NCBI GenBank assembly: GCA_036826475.1
Contig: DAISWG010000014.1
Span: 7,660-71,659 of the forward strand
From: Miltoncostaea sp036826475
Lineage (GTDB): Bacteria > Actinomycetota > Thermoleophilia > Miltoncostaeales > Miltoncostaeaceae
Reading direction: 5' to 3'
DNA: 64,000 bases
How positions within the stretch are numbered: the stretch's first letter is position 1; the number at the start of each line of letters is the position of its first letter. The notes beneath the pieces were generated by a model, which was not told where the DNA came from, searched no databases, and saw nothing but the letters and a program-made list of their open reading frames with translations. Shown piece by piece: positions 34,094-43,134 of this stretch. A program made the position numbers and the translations under genes.

Positions 34094-37000
34094 CTATCCC
34101 GTCGGCCGCTGCGACGTGAGGACGGCCAGCGCAAGGGACGCACCCATGGCCTCGAACGACTGCTGGGCAAGCGTCGCCGCGTGCTCGTCGTGGAACAAGC
34201 AGCCCAGTTCCAGGTGCGTCAGTGCCGCCTCGTATCGCATGCCGAGCCGCTCGGCCTCTTCGGCGCCCCTCCGAAGGCCACGCCTCGCTCGCCGGACTGC
34301 CCCTTCCGCGTGGTCGCAGAGGGCGCGTACGCGCAGGGCACCGGGTACGCCCTCCCGGGCGACCCTGCTCCGCCGGGCCGCCTCTTCCGCGGCCTCTCTT
34401 GCGCGTTGGAGCGGGCCCGCGTCGCGACCCGCTCGGACGCTCGCGAGATGGATCTCGGCCGCCACGGCGGGTGCGTGCACCGCGTGGATTCCCGAGAACC
34501 CGTGACGCGCCACGAGGGCCTCACCCTCTTCAATCGCCGCGAGCGCCTCAGCCCGCCGCCCGAGACGGAGATGGCACCGTCCGATCTCCGTCTGGAGCGT
34601 TACGGCGGTCGCCGATGGAGCGGACCGGTAATGGGCGCGCGCCTCGGCGAGCAGCGCCAACGCCGTCGTCCAGTCACCCTGACACGAGAGCACGCCGGCC
34701 CGGCTCTGAAGCGCGTATGCGCTGAGCTCATGGTCCGACGTGTCCTCGGCGATCGCAGCGACGCCCTGGACCACGTCGAGCGCCTCCGAGAAGCGGCCGC
34801 ACTGCCGGAGGATCCGGCTCCTCAGGATCGCACTGACTCCCGCCGGCCTCAGCTCTCCCCCATCCTGGTACAAGACCTCTGCGCGACCCAGCGACTCGAG
34901 CCCAGCCACGAAGTCGCCACGGAGCATTTCCGTGAACCCTCTCGCGAACCAGGCTGCGCCCTGGACGAGCGTGTCGTCCGTTCGTTCGGCGAGTTCGAGG
35001 GAGCGCCTGACGTATCGCGGTGCCGTGCGGCGCAACGGGCTGTGCGCGAGCGCCAGGGCGTACGCCGCAGCGGCGCCCGCCCAGCCGGACAGATCGCCGG
35101 TCCTCGCCGTATGATCGAGCATCAGGAGGCAGTCGAGCGTGTAGCGCTGCGGATCGACGATGAAGTCGATCCAGACCAACGTCGTGTACGCGGCGGTCAG
35201 CTCGGCGTCGCGAAGGGTCTCGTCAGCCGACCGGCCGTTCGGTACCGGGCCCCCGCGCAGCGCCTCGCGCCCCATGCGTCGCAGGAGGGCACGCCGGTCG
35301 CCGGCCGTCGACGCCGGATAGGGGGCTTCGAGCGCCGAGAGCGCGGCTTCCAAGTGCTCCCGGGCAGCCTCGTGCTCGCCGAGCCGGAAGAGCGCCTGTC
35401 CCATGCCGCGCTCAAGGGCGGCGCGCTCAACAGGGTTCCAGCGGGTCCCGAAGACGCGCTCATGAGTCCGGAGCGCCTCCCGGTAGGCGGCGAGCGCCTC
35501 GCGGTCCGCGGCGATCCTGCCGGCGCCCTGCGCCGCGGCGAGCAAGTGGTGGCGCGCCTCCTCCCACGACTCCGCCTCGGCGTAGTGGTACGCCAGCAGC
35601 CCGCGAACGCCATCGAGACGTCCCGCCCAGAGCGTCTCGATGGCCTGGCCTGCCCGGCGATGGAGCTCACGACGGCGGGCACGGACGAGCGTGGCGTACG
35701 CAGTCTCCCGAACCAGCGCGTGTCGGAAGACGAATCGATCCTCCTCGCCGCCTCGGCTCATGCGGATCAGATCCCGGTCGAGCAGAGGCGCGATCGCAGC
35801 TTCGACCGCGATGGCCCCCTGCATCTCCTCCAGCATCCGACGGCTGAATGTCCGGCCCACCACCGACGCAACCGTGATGAGATCCTTGGCATCGGCCGGG
35901 AGTCGGTCGATCCGCGACAGGATGACCTCCTGGACCGTCGTCGGGGCAGACGCACTGAGGACGCCCACCGTGGTCGGGACCGAGCGATCGCCTCCGCGGG
36001 AGTCCACGATCGACCGGGCGAGCTCCTCCAGGAACAAGGGGTTTCCGCCTGCGCTGTCGATGATGCGGGCGCGCTGGGCGGTGCCGAGCGTCGCGACACC
36101 GGGCAGCAGGTCGAGCAACTCGCCGCTGGACTCGATGCCCAACGGCTCCAGGCTGATCTCCGCGAACCGCTCCGGTGGGAGCCTGCGTGCTGCGGTCCGC
36201 AAGCGGGGGAGGAACGTGTCATCCGAAGCCCTGCTGACCCAGATCACGACGAGCCCGGTCGTGGAGGCCAAGGGAATCAGGTGCTCGATGAGCTCCGCCG
36301 ACGTGGCGTCCATCCAGTGTGCGTCCTCCAGGACGAGGGCGACCCGCCGCCGGTTGGCGAGAGCCTCAACGAGGCGGCGGACGCTCAGGAGGATCTGCGC
36401 ACGCACGGAAGAGCCGTCCGTGAGGTCGCGCCGGATCCGCGATTCATCCTGCAACGCCAGCCCGGCGAGGGACGCCAAGTGCGGGACAGCGGCGGATGCT
36501 CCCGCGCCGAGCGCCTCGTTGGCGCGCGCGCGCAGCATGGCCAGGGCGCGATCCGGCGGATCACCATCCGCGATGCCCGCCCAGCGGCGCAGCATGCCGG
36601 TGACGGGGAAGTATCCCGTGCTCCTCCCGAGCGAGGTCGACCGGGCCATGAGCCACTGGGGCGGCTCATCCCCAGCCGACCGAAGCCGCAGCTCTGCGAG
36701 GAGGCGCGACTTCCCCGACCCCGCCTCGCCCGTCACGATCGCGACCCCACCCGGTCCGGGCGATTCGGCGTCGGCGCGCAGCACGAGCGCGAGCAGTCTG
36801 TCGAGCTCCGACTCCCGGCCGACGAGAGACGTACGCGTCGGCTCGGTGCGATCAGGGGGATCCTCCCGGATCCCCTGGAGCCGGTACACGGTGACCGGCG
36901 CGCCGCGCCCGCGCAGCTCCCGGTCCCCGAGAGCCGTCGCGTCGACCATCCGGCGAACAAGGCCGAAGGTGGACGCGGAGATGTCGATCGCGCCCGGCGC

Positions 37001-37471
37001 GGCGGCTGCCTGGAGCCGGGCTGCGGTGTTCACCGCGTCGCCGATCGCCGTGTAGGCGCGGCTCGGCCCGTCCCCCACGTGCCCGACGACGACCTCGCCG
37101 GTGTTGAGGCCGATGCGAGCCGCGATCCGCTCTCCGGTGCCGGGCACCGTGACCGGCACCAGCGCAAGCGCGCGAGCGATCGCCCAGGCTGCGCGAACGG
37201 CCCGCTCGGCGTGGTCCTCCATCGCAATGGGGGCCCCGAACAGCGCGAGTATGCCGTCGCCGAGGAAGGCGCTGACCGTCCCGCCGTGCCGTTCGATCTC
37301 GGGGAGCGTCCGATGCAGAAACGCCTGGATGACCTCGGACATGGAATCGGATCCGGCGCGCTCCGCCAACCCGGTGGACCCGACGATGTCGCAGAAGAGG
37401 ACGGTGACGCGCCGGCGCTCGCCGTCTGCCATCCGCGTCGGGGGCGCCGCGTCGTCCGAGGCACCGGTCAT
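34094..37471 (-). CDS. Class III nucleotide cyclase-AAA ATPase-TPR regulator
   Basis: 1125 residues. The N-terminal class III cyclase domain (about 15-205) has the metal aspartates in FCDIVGST and FLGDGILALFG and the transition-state element IGDAVNTAARL, so it may be catalytically active. It is followed by an AAA_16-type ATPase (GEAGSGKSRLLAEL around 247-260, LEDAHWMD as Walker B) and a long TPR-like C-terminal half. No DNA-binding domain or membrane helix is visible. Codon use looks less GC-biased than in neighbours (more CGA, TCA, GGA), hinting at later acquisition. It separates nadC from aroH. ATG at 37471; M14 is an alternative. Confidence 0.9.
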   Translation of the reverse strand: MTGASDDAAPPTRMADGERRRVTVLFCDIVGSTGLAERAGSDSMSEVIQAFLHRTLPEIERHGGTVSAFLGDGILALFGAPIAMEDHAERAVRAAWAIARALALVPVTVPGTGERIAARIGLNTGEVVVGHVGDGPSRAYTAIGDAVNTAARLQAAAAPGAIDISASTFGLVRRMVDATALGDRELRGRGAPVTVYRLQGIREDPPDRTEPTRTSLVGRESELDRLLALVLRADAESPGPGGVAIVTGEAGSGKSRLLAELRLRSAGDEPPQWLMARSTSLGRSTGYFPVTGMLRRWAGIADGDPPDRALAMLRARANEALGAGASAAVPHLASLAGLALQDESRIRRDLTDGSSVRAQILLSVRRLVEALANRRRVALVLEDAHWMDATSAELIEHLIPLASTTGLVVIWVSRASDDTFLPRLRTAARRLPPERFAEISLEPLGIESSGELLDLLPGVATLGTAQRARIIDSAGGNPLFLEELARSIVDSRGGDRSVPTTVGVLSASAPTTVQEVILSRIDRLPADAKDLITVASVVGRTFSRRMLEEMQGAIAVEAAIAPLLDRDLIRMSRGGEEDRFVFRHALVRETAYATLVRARRRELHRRAGQAIETLWAGRLDGVRGLLAYHYAEAESWEEARHHLLAAAQGAGRIAADREALAAYREALRTHERVFGTRWNPVERAALERGMGQALFRLGEHEAAREHLEAALSALEAPYPASTAGDRRALLRRMGREALRGGPVPNGRSADETLRDAELTAAYTTLVWIDFIVDPQRYTLDCLLMLDHTARTGDLSGWAGAAAAYALALAHSPLRRTAPRYVRRSLELAERTDDTLVQGAAWFARGFTEMLRGDFVAGLESLGRAEVLYQDGGELRPAGVSAILRSRILRQCGRFSEALDVVQGVAAIAEDTSDHELSAYALQSRAGVLSCQGDWTTALALLAEARAHYRSAPSATAVTLQTEIGRCHLRLGRRAEALAAIEEGEALVARHGFSGIHAVHAPAVAAEIHLASVRAGRDAGPLQRAREAAEEAARRSRVAREGVPGALRVRALCDHAEGAVRRARRGLRRGAEEAERLGMRYEAALTHLELGCLFHDEHAATLAQQSFEAMGASLALAVLTSQRPTG

Positions 37472-37483
37472 CGCACCAGCGAC

Positions 37484-37861
37484 CTACTGGGGCTCCTCCG
37501 CCAGGTCAGGGCGGAGCTTCCGCGCCTCGCGGAGGTAGACGTGCTGGACGGGCCGGTCGCGGGGGACGTTGCAGTGGAGCATCAGGCGGATGCACATCCC
37601 GAGGCTCCCGGGGACCGGGATCTCGCTCGCGCATAGCAGCGGGATCCTTGTCAGGCCGGCGTGGCGGGCGGCGAGCGCCGGGAACTCGGAGCTCAGGTCG
37701 GGGGTCATCGTGAAGATGATCGAGATGAGGTCGTCCGTGCGGAGCTCGTTGCGCTCGAGGACCTCGGTGAGGAGCTCGGCGGTGCTCTCCAGGATGGCCT
37801 CGGGGGTGTCCTCCTCGACCGAGGTGGCCCCCCGCACCGCGCGGACGACGGAGCCATTCAC
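37484..37861 (-). CDS. aroH: Chorismate mutase, AroH type
   Basis: Monofunctional chorismate mutase of the trimeric Bacillus class; 125 residues. VRAVRGATSVEEDTPEAI holds the active-site Arg and Glu; TPDLSSEFPA, CIRLMLH and VYLREARKLRPDL match the rest of the class. Supplies prephenate for tyrA. GTG at 37861 overlaps the rluB stop (GTGA). Confidence 0.95.
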   Translation of the reverse strand: MNGSVVRAVRGATSVEEDTPEAILESTAELLTEVLERNELRTDDLISIIFTMTPDLSSEFPALAARHAGLTRIPLLCASEIPVPGSLGMCIRLMLHCNVPRDRPVQHVYLREARKLRPDLAEEPQ

Positions 37862-38589
37862 CGCTGCAGCCCCGCGATCTCGCCGAGGCGGCGCCACTCG
37901 GCGCGGCTGAGCGGGCGCCATCGTCCCGGGCCGAGGCGGGCGAGGCCGATGCCCGCATACCGCGAGCGGTGCAGGCGCATCACCCGGTGACCGACCGCCT
38001 CCCCCATCCTCCGGATCTGCCGGTTGCGCCCCTCCGTCAGCTCGATGAGCAGCCACGTGCCGCCCGGGGCCTTTCGGTCCATGACCTCCACCTTCGCCGG
38101 CTGGGTCATGCCGTCGTCCAGCTCGACCCCGTTGCGCAGCTGCCGGACCGTCGCCGCGGAGACCTGGCCGCGCATGAGCACCTCATACGTCTTCGGAGCC
38201 TTCGTGCTCGGGTGCATCAGGCGGGCGGCGAGCTCGCCGTCGTTGGTGATCACGAGGGCGCCCGTCGTGTCGATGTCGAGACGGCCGACGGGGTACAGGC
38301 GCACGTCGTCCGGCAGCTCGTCCAGGACGGTGGGCCGGCCCTGGGGGTCGTGGGCGGTGGAGACCACGCCACGGGCCTTGTTGAGCAGGTAGGCGCGCCG
38401 CGGCTCCGACCCGCGGACGGGCCGGCCGTCGACGGCGAGGGCGTCCCCGGGCCCCACGAGCTGCCCGACCGTGGCGGCCGCGCCGTTCACGCTCACGCGC
38501 CCCTCCGCGACCAGCGCCTCCGCGGCCCGGCGGCTCGCCACCCCCGCCATGGCGAGGGCGCGATGGACCCTCATGCGCTCATCCGCCAT
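37858..38589 (-). CDS. rluB: rRNA large-subunit pseudouridine synthase, RluB family
   Basis: 243 residues. The N-terminal S4 RNA-binding domain (MRVHRALAMAGVASRRAAEALVAEGRV-type) precedes the RsuA/RluB catalytic domain, with the catalytic Asp in GRLDIDTTGALVITNDG and the downstream TEGRNRQIRRM. It modifies 23S rRNA. The ATG at 38589 overlaps scpB by 11 bases; ATG at 38574 (preceded by GGATGAG) is an alternative. The scpA-scpB-rluB order is widespread. Confidence 0.93.
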   Translation of the reverse strand: MADERMRVHRALAMAGVASRRAAEALVAEGRVSVNGAAATVGQLVGPGDALAVDGRPVRGSEPRRAYLLNKARGVVSTAHDPQGRPTVLDELPDDVRLYPVGRLDIDTTGALVITNDGELAARLMHPSTKAPKTYEVLMRGQVSAATVRQLRNGVELDDGMTQPAKVEVMDRKAPGGTWLLIELTEGRNRQIRRMGEAVGHRVMRLHRSRYAGIGLARLGPGRWRPLSRAEWRRLGEIAGLQR

Positions 38590-39208
38590 CCGGCACACCC
38601 GGGGCGTCCGGGGCGTCGCCGTCCGGACCGGGCCCGTCGTCGACCAGGTGGCCGGCCTGGACCAGTTGGAGCCTGACGCGCTCCGCCTCGGGGCCGCTGA
38701 GCTCGAAGCGCTCCAGCGGGGGGAGGTCCCCGGCCCGACGCAGGCCGAAGCGCTCCTGGAAGGCCCGCGTGGTGCGATAGCGCATCGCCCCGCCGTCGGG
38801 GGGGCGGCCCGCCTCCTCCAGCAGCCCGCGGTCGAGGAGGGAGGCCACCGTCGAGTCGACCGCGACGCCGCGCAGTCGGCTGATCTGCGGCCGGCTGACG
38901 GGCTCCAGGTAGGCGACCACCGCCAGCGTCTCGAGCGCCGCGGGCGAGACCCGGTCGTCGGGCGGGCGCTCACGCAGGCGGTCGACCACCCCCGCCAGGT
39001 CCGCACGGGTGCGCAGGGTGAAGCCGCCGGCGATCTCGGCCACCTCCAAGCCGGTGCCGGGGGAGTGCCGCGCGCCCAGCTCCGCCAGGGCCCGCTGGAC
39101 CGCTCCCGGCGACTCCTCGGTGATCTCGCAGAGCGCCACCAGGGGCAGCGGCTCCGGCGACAGGAACAGCAGCGCCTCCACCTGGCGCGCCAGCTCGCCG
39201 ACGCTCAC
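38579..39208 (-). CDS. scpB: Segregation and condensation protein B
   Basis: Winged-helix kleisin partner in the SMC-ScpAB condensin. 209 residues, with LARQVEALLFLSPEPLPLVAL, ETLAVVAYLEPVSRPQISRLRGVAVDS and GRPPDGGAMRYRTTRAFQERFGL. A Gly/Asp/Pro-rich tail ends it. GTG at 39208 overlaps the scpA stop (GTGA). Confidence 0.95.
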   Translation of the reverse strand: MSVGELARQVEALLFLSPEPLPLVALCEITEESPGAVQRALAELGARHSPGTGLEVAEIAGGFTLRTRADLAGVVDRLRERPPDDRVSPAALETLAVVAYLEPVSRPQISRLRGVAVDSTVASLLDRGLLEEAGRPPDGGAMRYRTTRAFQERFGLRRAGDLPPLERFELSGPEAERVRLQLVQAGHLVDDGPGPDGDAPDAPGVPDGG

Positions 39209-39960
39209 AGTCGCGACCCGGTGATCGCGATGTCACCGAACGGCTCGGCCTGCGCGAGCGTGACCTCGCCGCGCCGCGCGAGCTCCAGGGCCGCCATCAG
39301 CGCGATCGCCTCCTCCAGCGGCTCCATGCCGTGGGTGAAGGCGTCGAAGCTCAGCGCCCGCGCCCGGCCGAGGGCCGTCTGCAGGCGCGCGAGGGCGGCG
39401 GGCATGCTCACCCGGCGGCTGGTGAGGTGCGTCAGCGACGGCGCCGGCGGCGCGATGAGCATCCGCGCCATCGCCTCCCCCAGCTGCGCCGGGTCCTCCT
39501 CCGGCGGCGGGGGCGGGGCGGCGCCCTCGAGCGGCACCCGCCGGTAGCGGGGCCCGGTGTGGTCGCGCGCCTGCTCCGCGAGCCACGCCGCCGCCCGCTG
39601 GAACGGCGCGTACGCGACGATCCGGGCGGCGAGCGCCTCGCGCGCCTCGAGGGTGTCGGGGTCGGGCTCCTCCTCCCCCGGCTCGCCCAGCATCCGGCGC
39701 GCCTTGAGCTCGGCCATCGCGGCCAGGAGCACGATGAGCTCCCCGGCGGTATCCGTGTCCCACCGCTCGCGGGCGCTCTCCCCGAGGGACGCGGTGACGA
39801 CCTCCAGGAGCGGGAGCTCCAGCAGTTCCACCTCGTCTCGCAGGACGAGGGTGAGCAGCAGGTCGAACGGCCCCTCGAACAGGTCGAGGGCGATCGGCTG
39901 CTGGAGTGCGTCCGGCGCGGGCATCCCGGCGGCCAGCATAGCCGCGGCGCCCGCCGTCAC
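39205..39960 (-). CDS. scpA: Segregation and condensation protein A
   Basis: Kleisin subunit of SMC-ScpAB. 251 residues; FEGPFDLLLTLVLRDEVELLELPL and ELIVLLAAMAELKARRML are family hallmarks, and the C-terminal winged helix ends EEAIALMAALELARRGEVTLAQ. Start uncertain among GTG 39960, ATG 39939 and ATG 39924; conserved sequence begins soon after the last. Confidence 0.95.
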   Translation of the reverse strand: MTAGAAAMLAAGMPAPDALQQPIALDLFEGPFDLLLTLVLRDEVELLELPLLEVVTASLGESARERWDTDTAGELIVLLAAMAELKARRMLGEPGEEEPDPDTLEAREALAARIVAYAPFQRAAAWLAEQARDHTGPRYRRVPLEGAAPPPPPEEDPAQLGEAMARMLIAPPAPSLTHLTSRRVSMPAALARLQTALGRARALSFDAFTHGMEPLEEAIALMAALELARRGEVTLAQAEPFGDIAITGSRL

Positions 39961-40046
39961 GGTGCGGGCGACTGGCCTGCCGTGTCGTATCCGACCACCC
40001 GAAGGTATGGCGACGGCGCGGACGCGGTGCCGGATCCTTCCCGGTC

Positions 40047-40619
40047 ATGGGCACGAATCAGACCGACCGCCCCCGCCCCTCGAGGTCCCCGTGCGCGATG
40101 GCCAGCCCGATCGCGCTCGTCGCCATGTTGCTGATCGGCATGGGCTGGGGGCTGGCGGGTCTGGCGATGGTGGACGAGCCGGACACGCTCGCGCTGAGGC
40201 CGGGGGGCACCGTCATGGCCCTCGCGATCGAGGTCGCGTTCTTCGTTCCCGCCGTCGCGCTCATCCTCTGGTTCGTCCACCGCGCCGGAGGGGGTGACGC
40301 CGTCGGTCCCAGGGCTCGGCGGGCATCGGTCGCCGCGCTCGCGGCCACGCTGCTGTTCATCGTCACGGGTCCGCTGATCCCGTCCGCCGACGACGCGCCC
40401 GTGGCCGCATGGGTCACCGGTTTCGCCGCCCTCGCCGCCCTGATCGGCGCACAGGCGCTGGGCGTCTGGGCGCGACGGCGCGCCCGCCGGGCGTCGGACC
40501 TGCGGACCCAGCGACTCGCGAGCATGAGCATCTGGACCGTCGTGACCTTCTGGCCGATCGGCGCCGCCGTCGGGCTCACGCTCTTCCTGATGGTCCTGTC
40601 GTCGGGCATCACCGAATGA
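40047..40619 (+). CDS. Membrane protein, 190 aa, five predicted helices
   Basis: Not recognised. Hydrophobic stretches at about 17-40, 57-80, 92-110, 120-145 and 160-185, separated by short Arg-rich loops. ATG at 40047. It is the only plus-strand gene between scpA and trpS; its stop is 9 bases from the convergent trpS stop. Confidence 0.7.
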   Translation: MGTNQTDRPRPSRSPCAMASPIALVAMLLIGMGWGLAGLAMVDEPDTLALRPGGTVMALAIEVAFFVPAVALILWFVHRAGGGDAVGPRARRASVAALAATLLFIVTGPLIPSADDAPVAAWVTGFAALAALIGAQALGVWARRRARRASDLRTQRLASMSIWTVVTFWPIGAAVGLTLFLMVLSSGITE

Positions 40620-40628
40620 GGCGCGGCC

Positions 40629-41627
40629 TCAGCGGAGTCCCATCGCCCCCTTGACCTCATCGAGGATGGGGGCGGCGAGCGCGCGGGCGCGCTCCGCCCC
40701 GTCGGCCAGGATGTCGTCGATCGCCGTGGGGTCGGCCATCAGCGCCTCGCGCCGCTCGCGGATGGGCCCGATGCGGGCCTTCACCCGCTCCGCCAGGTCG
40801 CGTTTGTCCTGCACGCAGCCCAGCTCGGCGGTGGTGCAACCCCGGAAGACCTCGTCGATCTCCTCCTGGGGCGCCCCGAAGGCCTTGTGCCACGCGAAGA
40901 CGGTGCAGATGTCCGGCCGCCCCGGGATGTCGCGGCGGGTGCGCTGCGGGTCGGTGACCATCGACATCACCAGCTTCTGGATCTCGTCGTCGGTGTTCGC
41001 GAGGGTCACCGCGTTGCCGTAGCTCTTGCTCATCTTGCGGTTGTCCACGCCCAGCACCAGGGGGAACTCCGCCAGGATCGGCTGCGGCTCCGGGAACAGG
41101 TCGCCGTACAGGTGGTTCACCCGCCGCACCACCTCGCGCGCCAGCTCCAGATGCGGCAGCTGATCCTGCCCCACCGGGACGCGGGTGGCGCGGTACAGGA
41201 TGATGTCGGCGGTCTGCAGGAGGGGGTAGCCGAGGAAGCCGAACGTGTCGATGGCCTCCCCCAGCTCCGCGATCTGCCCCTTGTACGTGGGGACGCGCTC
41301 CAGCCAGGACAGCGGCGTGACCATCCCGAGCAGCGTCGCCAGCTCGGCGTGCTCGTGGACGTCGGACTGGCGGAACACGATGCTCCGCTCCGGATCGACG
41401 CCGACGGCCAGCCAGTCGGCCACCATCTCGCGGGTGTTGCGGCGGATCTCCTCGGGGTGCTCGTACCCGGTGGTCAGCGCGTGGAGGTCGACGACGCTGT
41501 AGATGCAGTCGTAGCCGTCCTGGAGCGCCACCCAGTTGCCCAGGGCGCCCAGCAGATGGCCCACGTGCAGCTGACCGGTGGGGCGCATCCCCGAGAAGAC
41601 GCGCTCCCTCGTGGCGACGGCGGACAT
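40629..41627 (-). CDS. trpS: Tryptophanyl-tRNA synthetase
   Basis: Class I aminoacyl-tRNA synthetase, 332 residues. GMRPTGQLHVGHLLGAL contains the HIGH-like motif, DNRKMSKSYGN the KMSKS loop, and GQDQLPHLELARE the tryptophan-binding helix. ATG at 41627, 7 bases after a TAGCAT hexamer, so probably leaderless. Confidence 0.97.
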   Translation of the reverse strand: MSAVATRERVFSGMRPTGQLHVGHLLGALGNWVALQDGYDCIYSVVDLHALTTGYEHPEEIRRNTREMVADWLAVGVDPERSIVFRQSDVHEHAELATLLGMVTPLSWLERVPTYKGQIAELGEAIDTFGFLGYPLLQTADIILYRATRVPVGQDQLPHLELAREVVRRVNHLYGDLFPEPQPILAEFPLVLGVDNRKMSKSYGNAVTLANTDDEIQKLVMSMVTDPQRTRRDIPGRPDICTVFAWHKAFGAPQEEIDEVFRGCTTAELGCVQDKRDLAERVKARIGPIRERREALMADPTAIDDILADGAERARALAAPILDEVKGAMGLR

Positions 41628-41634
41628 CGGCGGG

Positions 41635-41640
41635 ATGCTA
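41635..41640 (-). promoter_or_regulatory. Putative -10 box for trpS (leaderless)
   Basis: TAGCAT on the minus strand, 7 bases before the trpS ATG; -35 not obvious. It lies back to back with the CPBP promoter in a 59-bp divergent region. Confidence 0.35.
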
Positions 41641-41673
41641 CCGATGGGCCGATCCGTTCCGGGGGGCGGGCCG

Positions 41674-41679
41674 TACACT
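41674..41679 (+). promoter_or_regulatory. Putative -10 box for the CPBP-CRP operon (leaderless)
   Basis: TACACT, 7 bases before the ATG at 41687; the same hexamer serves hisC. The -35 region is poor. Confidence 0.4.
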
Positions 41680-41686
41680 CGGACCG

Positions 41687-42451
41687 ATGGCGACGATCGA
41701 TCCCGCACCGCACGGACCACCGCCGCCACCGCCGCCCCATCCGCCGACGCCCGCGCCCGTGCCGCGGACCCCCGGCTTCGCGTGGCGGGTGCTGTCGCCG
41801 CCGGGCGCGGTGATCGCCGCCTTCGTCGGCGCGATGGCGGTCGCCGCGGTCCTCAGCGCCGCGCCGATGGGCGAGGACGCGCTCCTCACGATCCTCCAGT
41901 TCGTCGCCAGCTCGCTGATCCTGGTGTTCGGCCTGCTGATCTGGCGGGGGCTGCCGGCCCACGAGCGCCGGCTGGTCCTGGCCGTCAAGAAGCCGCCGCG
42001 CTCGGTCGTGCTGACGGGCATCGGCATCGGCCTGCTGATCGTGGTCGGCGCCGCGGCCCTGCTCGCCGTCGGGTCGGCGATCGACCCCCACGTGGAGCGG
42101 CAGGTGCAGGATCAGGAGGAGATCGGCACCGCCCCCTGGGAGCTCGTGCTGTGGGTGATCGCCCTGACCGCGCTCGCACCGCTGGGCGAGGAGCTCCTGT
42201 TCCGCGGCCTGATGCTGCGCGGCCTGGTGCGCCGGATGCAGTTCGCGCCGTCGGCGCTCATCAGCAGCGCGGTGTTCGCGTCGGCCCACTTCGACGCGTA
42301 CGTGCTCTGGCCCCGGGCGATCGGGATACTGGCGACCGGACTGGTGCTCGCGTGGGTCTACCGGACCCGGGGGTACTGGGGCTCGGTGACCGCCCACGCC
42401 ACTGTCAACGCGGTCGCCGCCGTCAGCCTGATCGCCTACTCAACCTCATGA
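41687..42451 (+). CDS. CPBP-family intramembrane metalloprotease
   Basis: 254 residues. A proline-rich cytoplasmic N-terminus (about 1-30) precedes about seven membrane helices. The conserved CAAX/CPBP motifs are E168-E169-LLFR173-G, FASAHFD and HATVNA, which together carry the Glu and His residues of the metal site. Substrate unknown. Its stop overlaps the CRP/FNR ATG (ATGA), so the two are cotranslated, and the protease might affect the regulator's signal; that is inference. Confidence 0.93.
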   Translation: MATIDPAPHGPPPPPPPHPPTPAPVPRTPGFAWRVLSPPGAVIAAFVGAMAVAAVLSAAPMGEDALLTILQFVASSLILVFGLLIWRGLPAHERRLVLAVKKPPRSVVLTGIGIGLLIVVGAAALLAVGSAIDPHVERQVQDQEEIGTAPWELVLWVIALTALAPLGEELLFRGLMLRGLVRRMQFAPSALISSAVFASAHFDAYVLWPRAIGILATGLVLAWVYRTRGYWGSVTAHATVNAVAAVSLIAYSTS

Positions 42452-43134
42452 CCGACACCGACGGCTTCCGCGCCATCGACCTGTTCGCCGACCTGTCGGA
42501 GCAGGCGCTGGCGGCGGCGGTCGATGGCCTGGAGGCCGTGCACCTGGGCGCGGGAGACGAGTTCGACGTCGGCGCGAGCAAGGCCGTGTGCTGCGTCGTG
42601 GGCGTCGGGCGGCTGGCGCTCGCGGTCGTTGCGCCGGAGGAGCGCGAGCGCACCATCGGGCTGCTGGAGCAGGGCGACCTGCTGGTGCGGCCGATCGACC
42701 CGTGGGCGGCGTCCGGGCCCCAGGTGCGGTGCTTCGCCATCGAGGAGTCGTTCGTCCACCTGGTCGACCGCCCGCGGATGGAGCAGTGGATGCGCGACCC
42801 CGCGCTGGCCGCGAATCTGGTGCGCGTGCTGAGCGCGCAGATCGCCGACCGGGAGCTGGCGGTGGCGATCGCGCTGGAGCCGCGGGTGGAGCGCCGGCTG
42901 CTGCTGAAGCTGCGTCAGCTGGCGGAGCGCTGGGGCCGGGTGACCCCCGACGGCATCCGGCTGGACCTGCGCCTGACCCACCAGGAGCTGGCGAACATGG
43001 TCGGCGCGGTGCGCGAGTCGGTGACGATCGCGCTGGGTCGGCTCGCCGACAGCGGGGAGATCGAGGTCCGCAACCGGACCCTGATCATCCGCCCGCCGCA
43101 GGATCCCGGGGAGCCGGAGCCGCCCCGGCGCTGA
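42448..43134 (+). CDS. CRP/FNR-family transcription regulator
   Basis: 228 residues. The N-terminal beta-roll (about 1-115) has a weak cyclic-nucleotide pocket: the phosphate-binding cassette (R-S/T with GE upstream) is replaced by ERTIGLLEQGDLL. The dimer helix leads to a winged helix with LTHQELANMVGAVRESVTIALGRL, which keeps the Arg-Glu pair that E. coli CRP uses to read GTGA. A site of the form GTGA-N6-TCAC is thus expected, and two occur 3 kb away. Ligand uncertain. Its end overlaps the convergent membrane-protein gene by 50 bases. Confidence 0.92.
   Translation: MTDTDGFRAIDLFADLSEQALAAAVDGLEAVHLGAGDEFDVGASKAVCCVVGVGRLALAVVAPEERERTIGLLEQGDLLVRPIDPWAASGPQVRCFAIEESFVHLVDRPRMEQWMRDPALAANLVRVLSAQIADRELAVAIALEPRVERRLLLKLRQLAERWGRVTPDGIRLDLRLTHQELANMVGAVRESVTIALGRLADSGEIEVRNRTLIIRPPQDPGEPEPPRR

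Noticed and set aside
34181..37636. A 1151-codon open frame antisense to the cyclase-ATPase gene
   Set aside because: It has no recognisable domain, is Arg/Gly/Pro-rich and runs opposite a gene with clear cyclase and P-loop motifs; long antisense frames are expected at this GC content.
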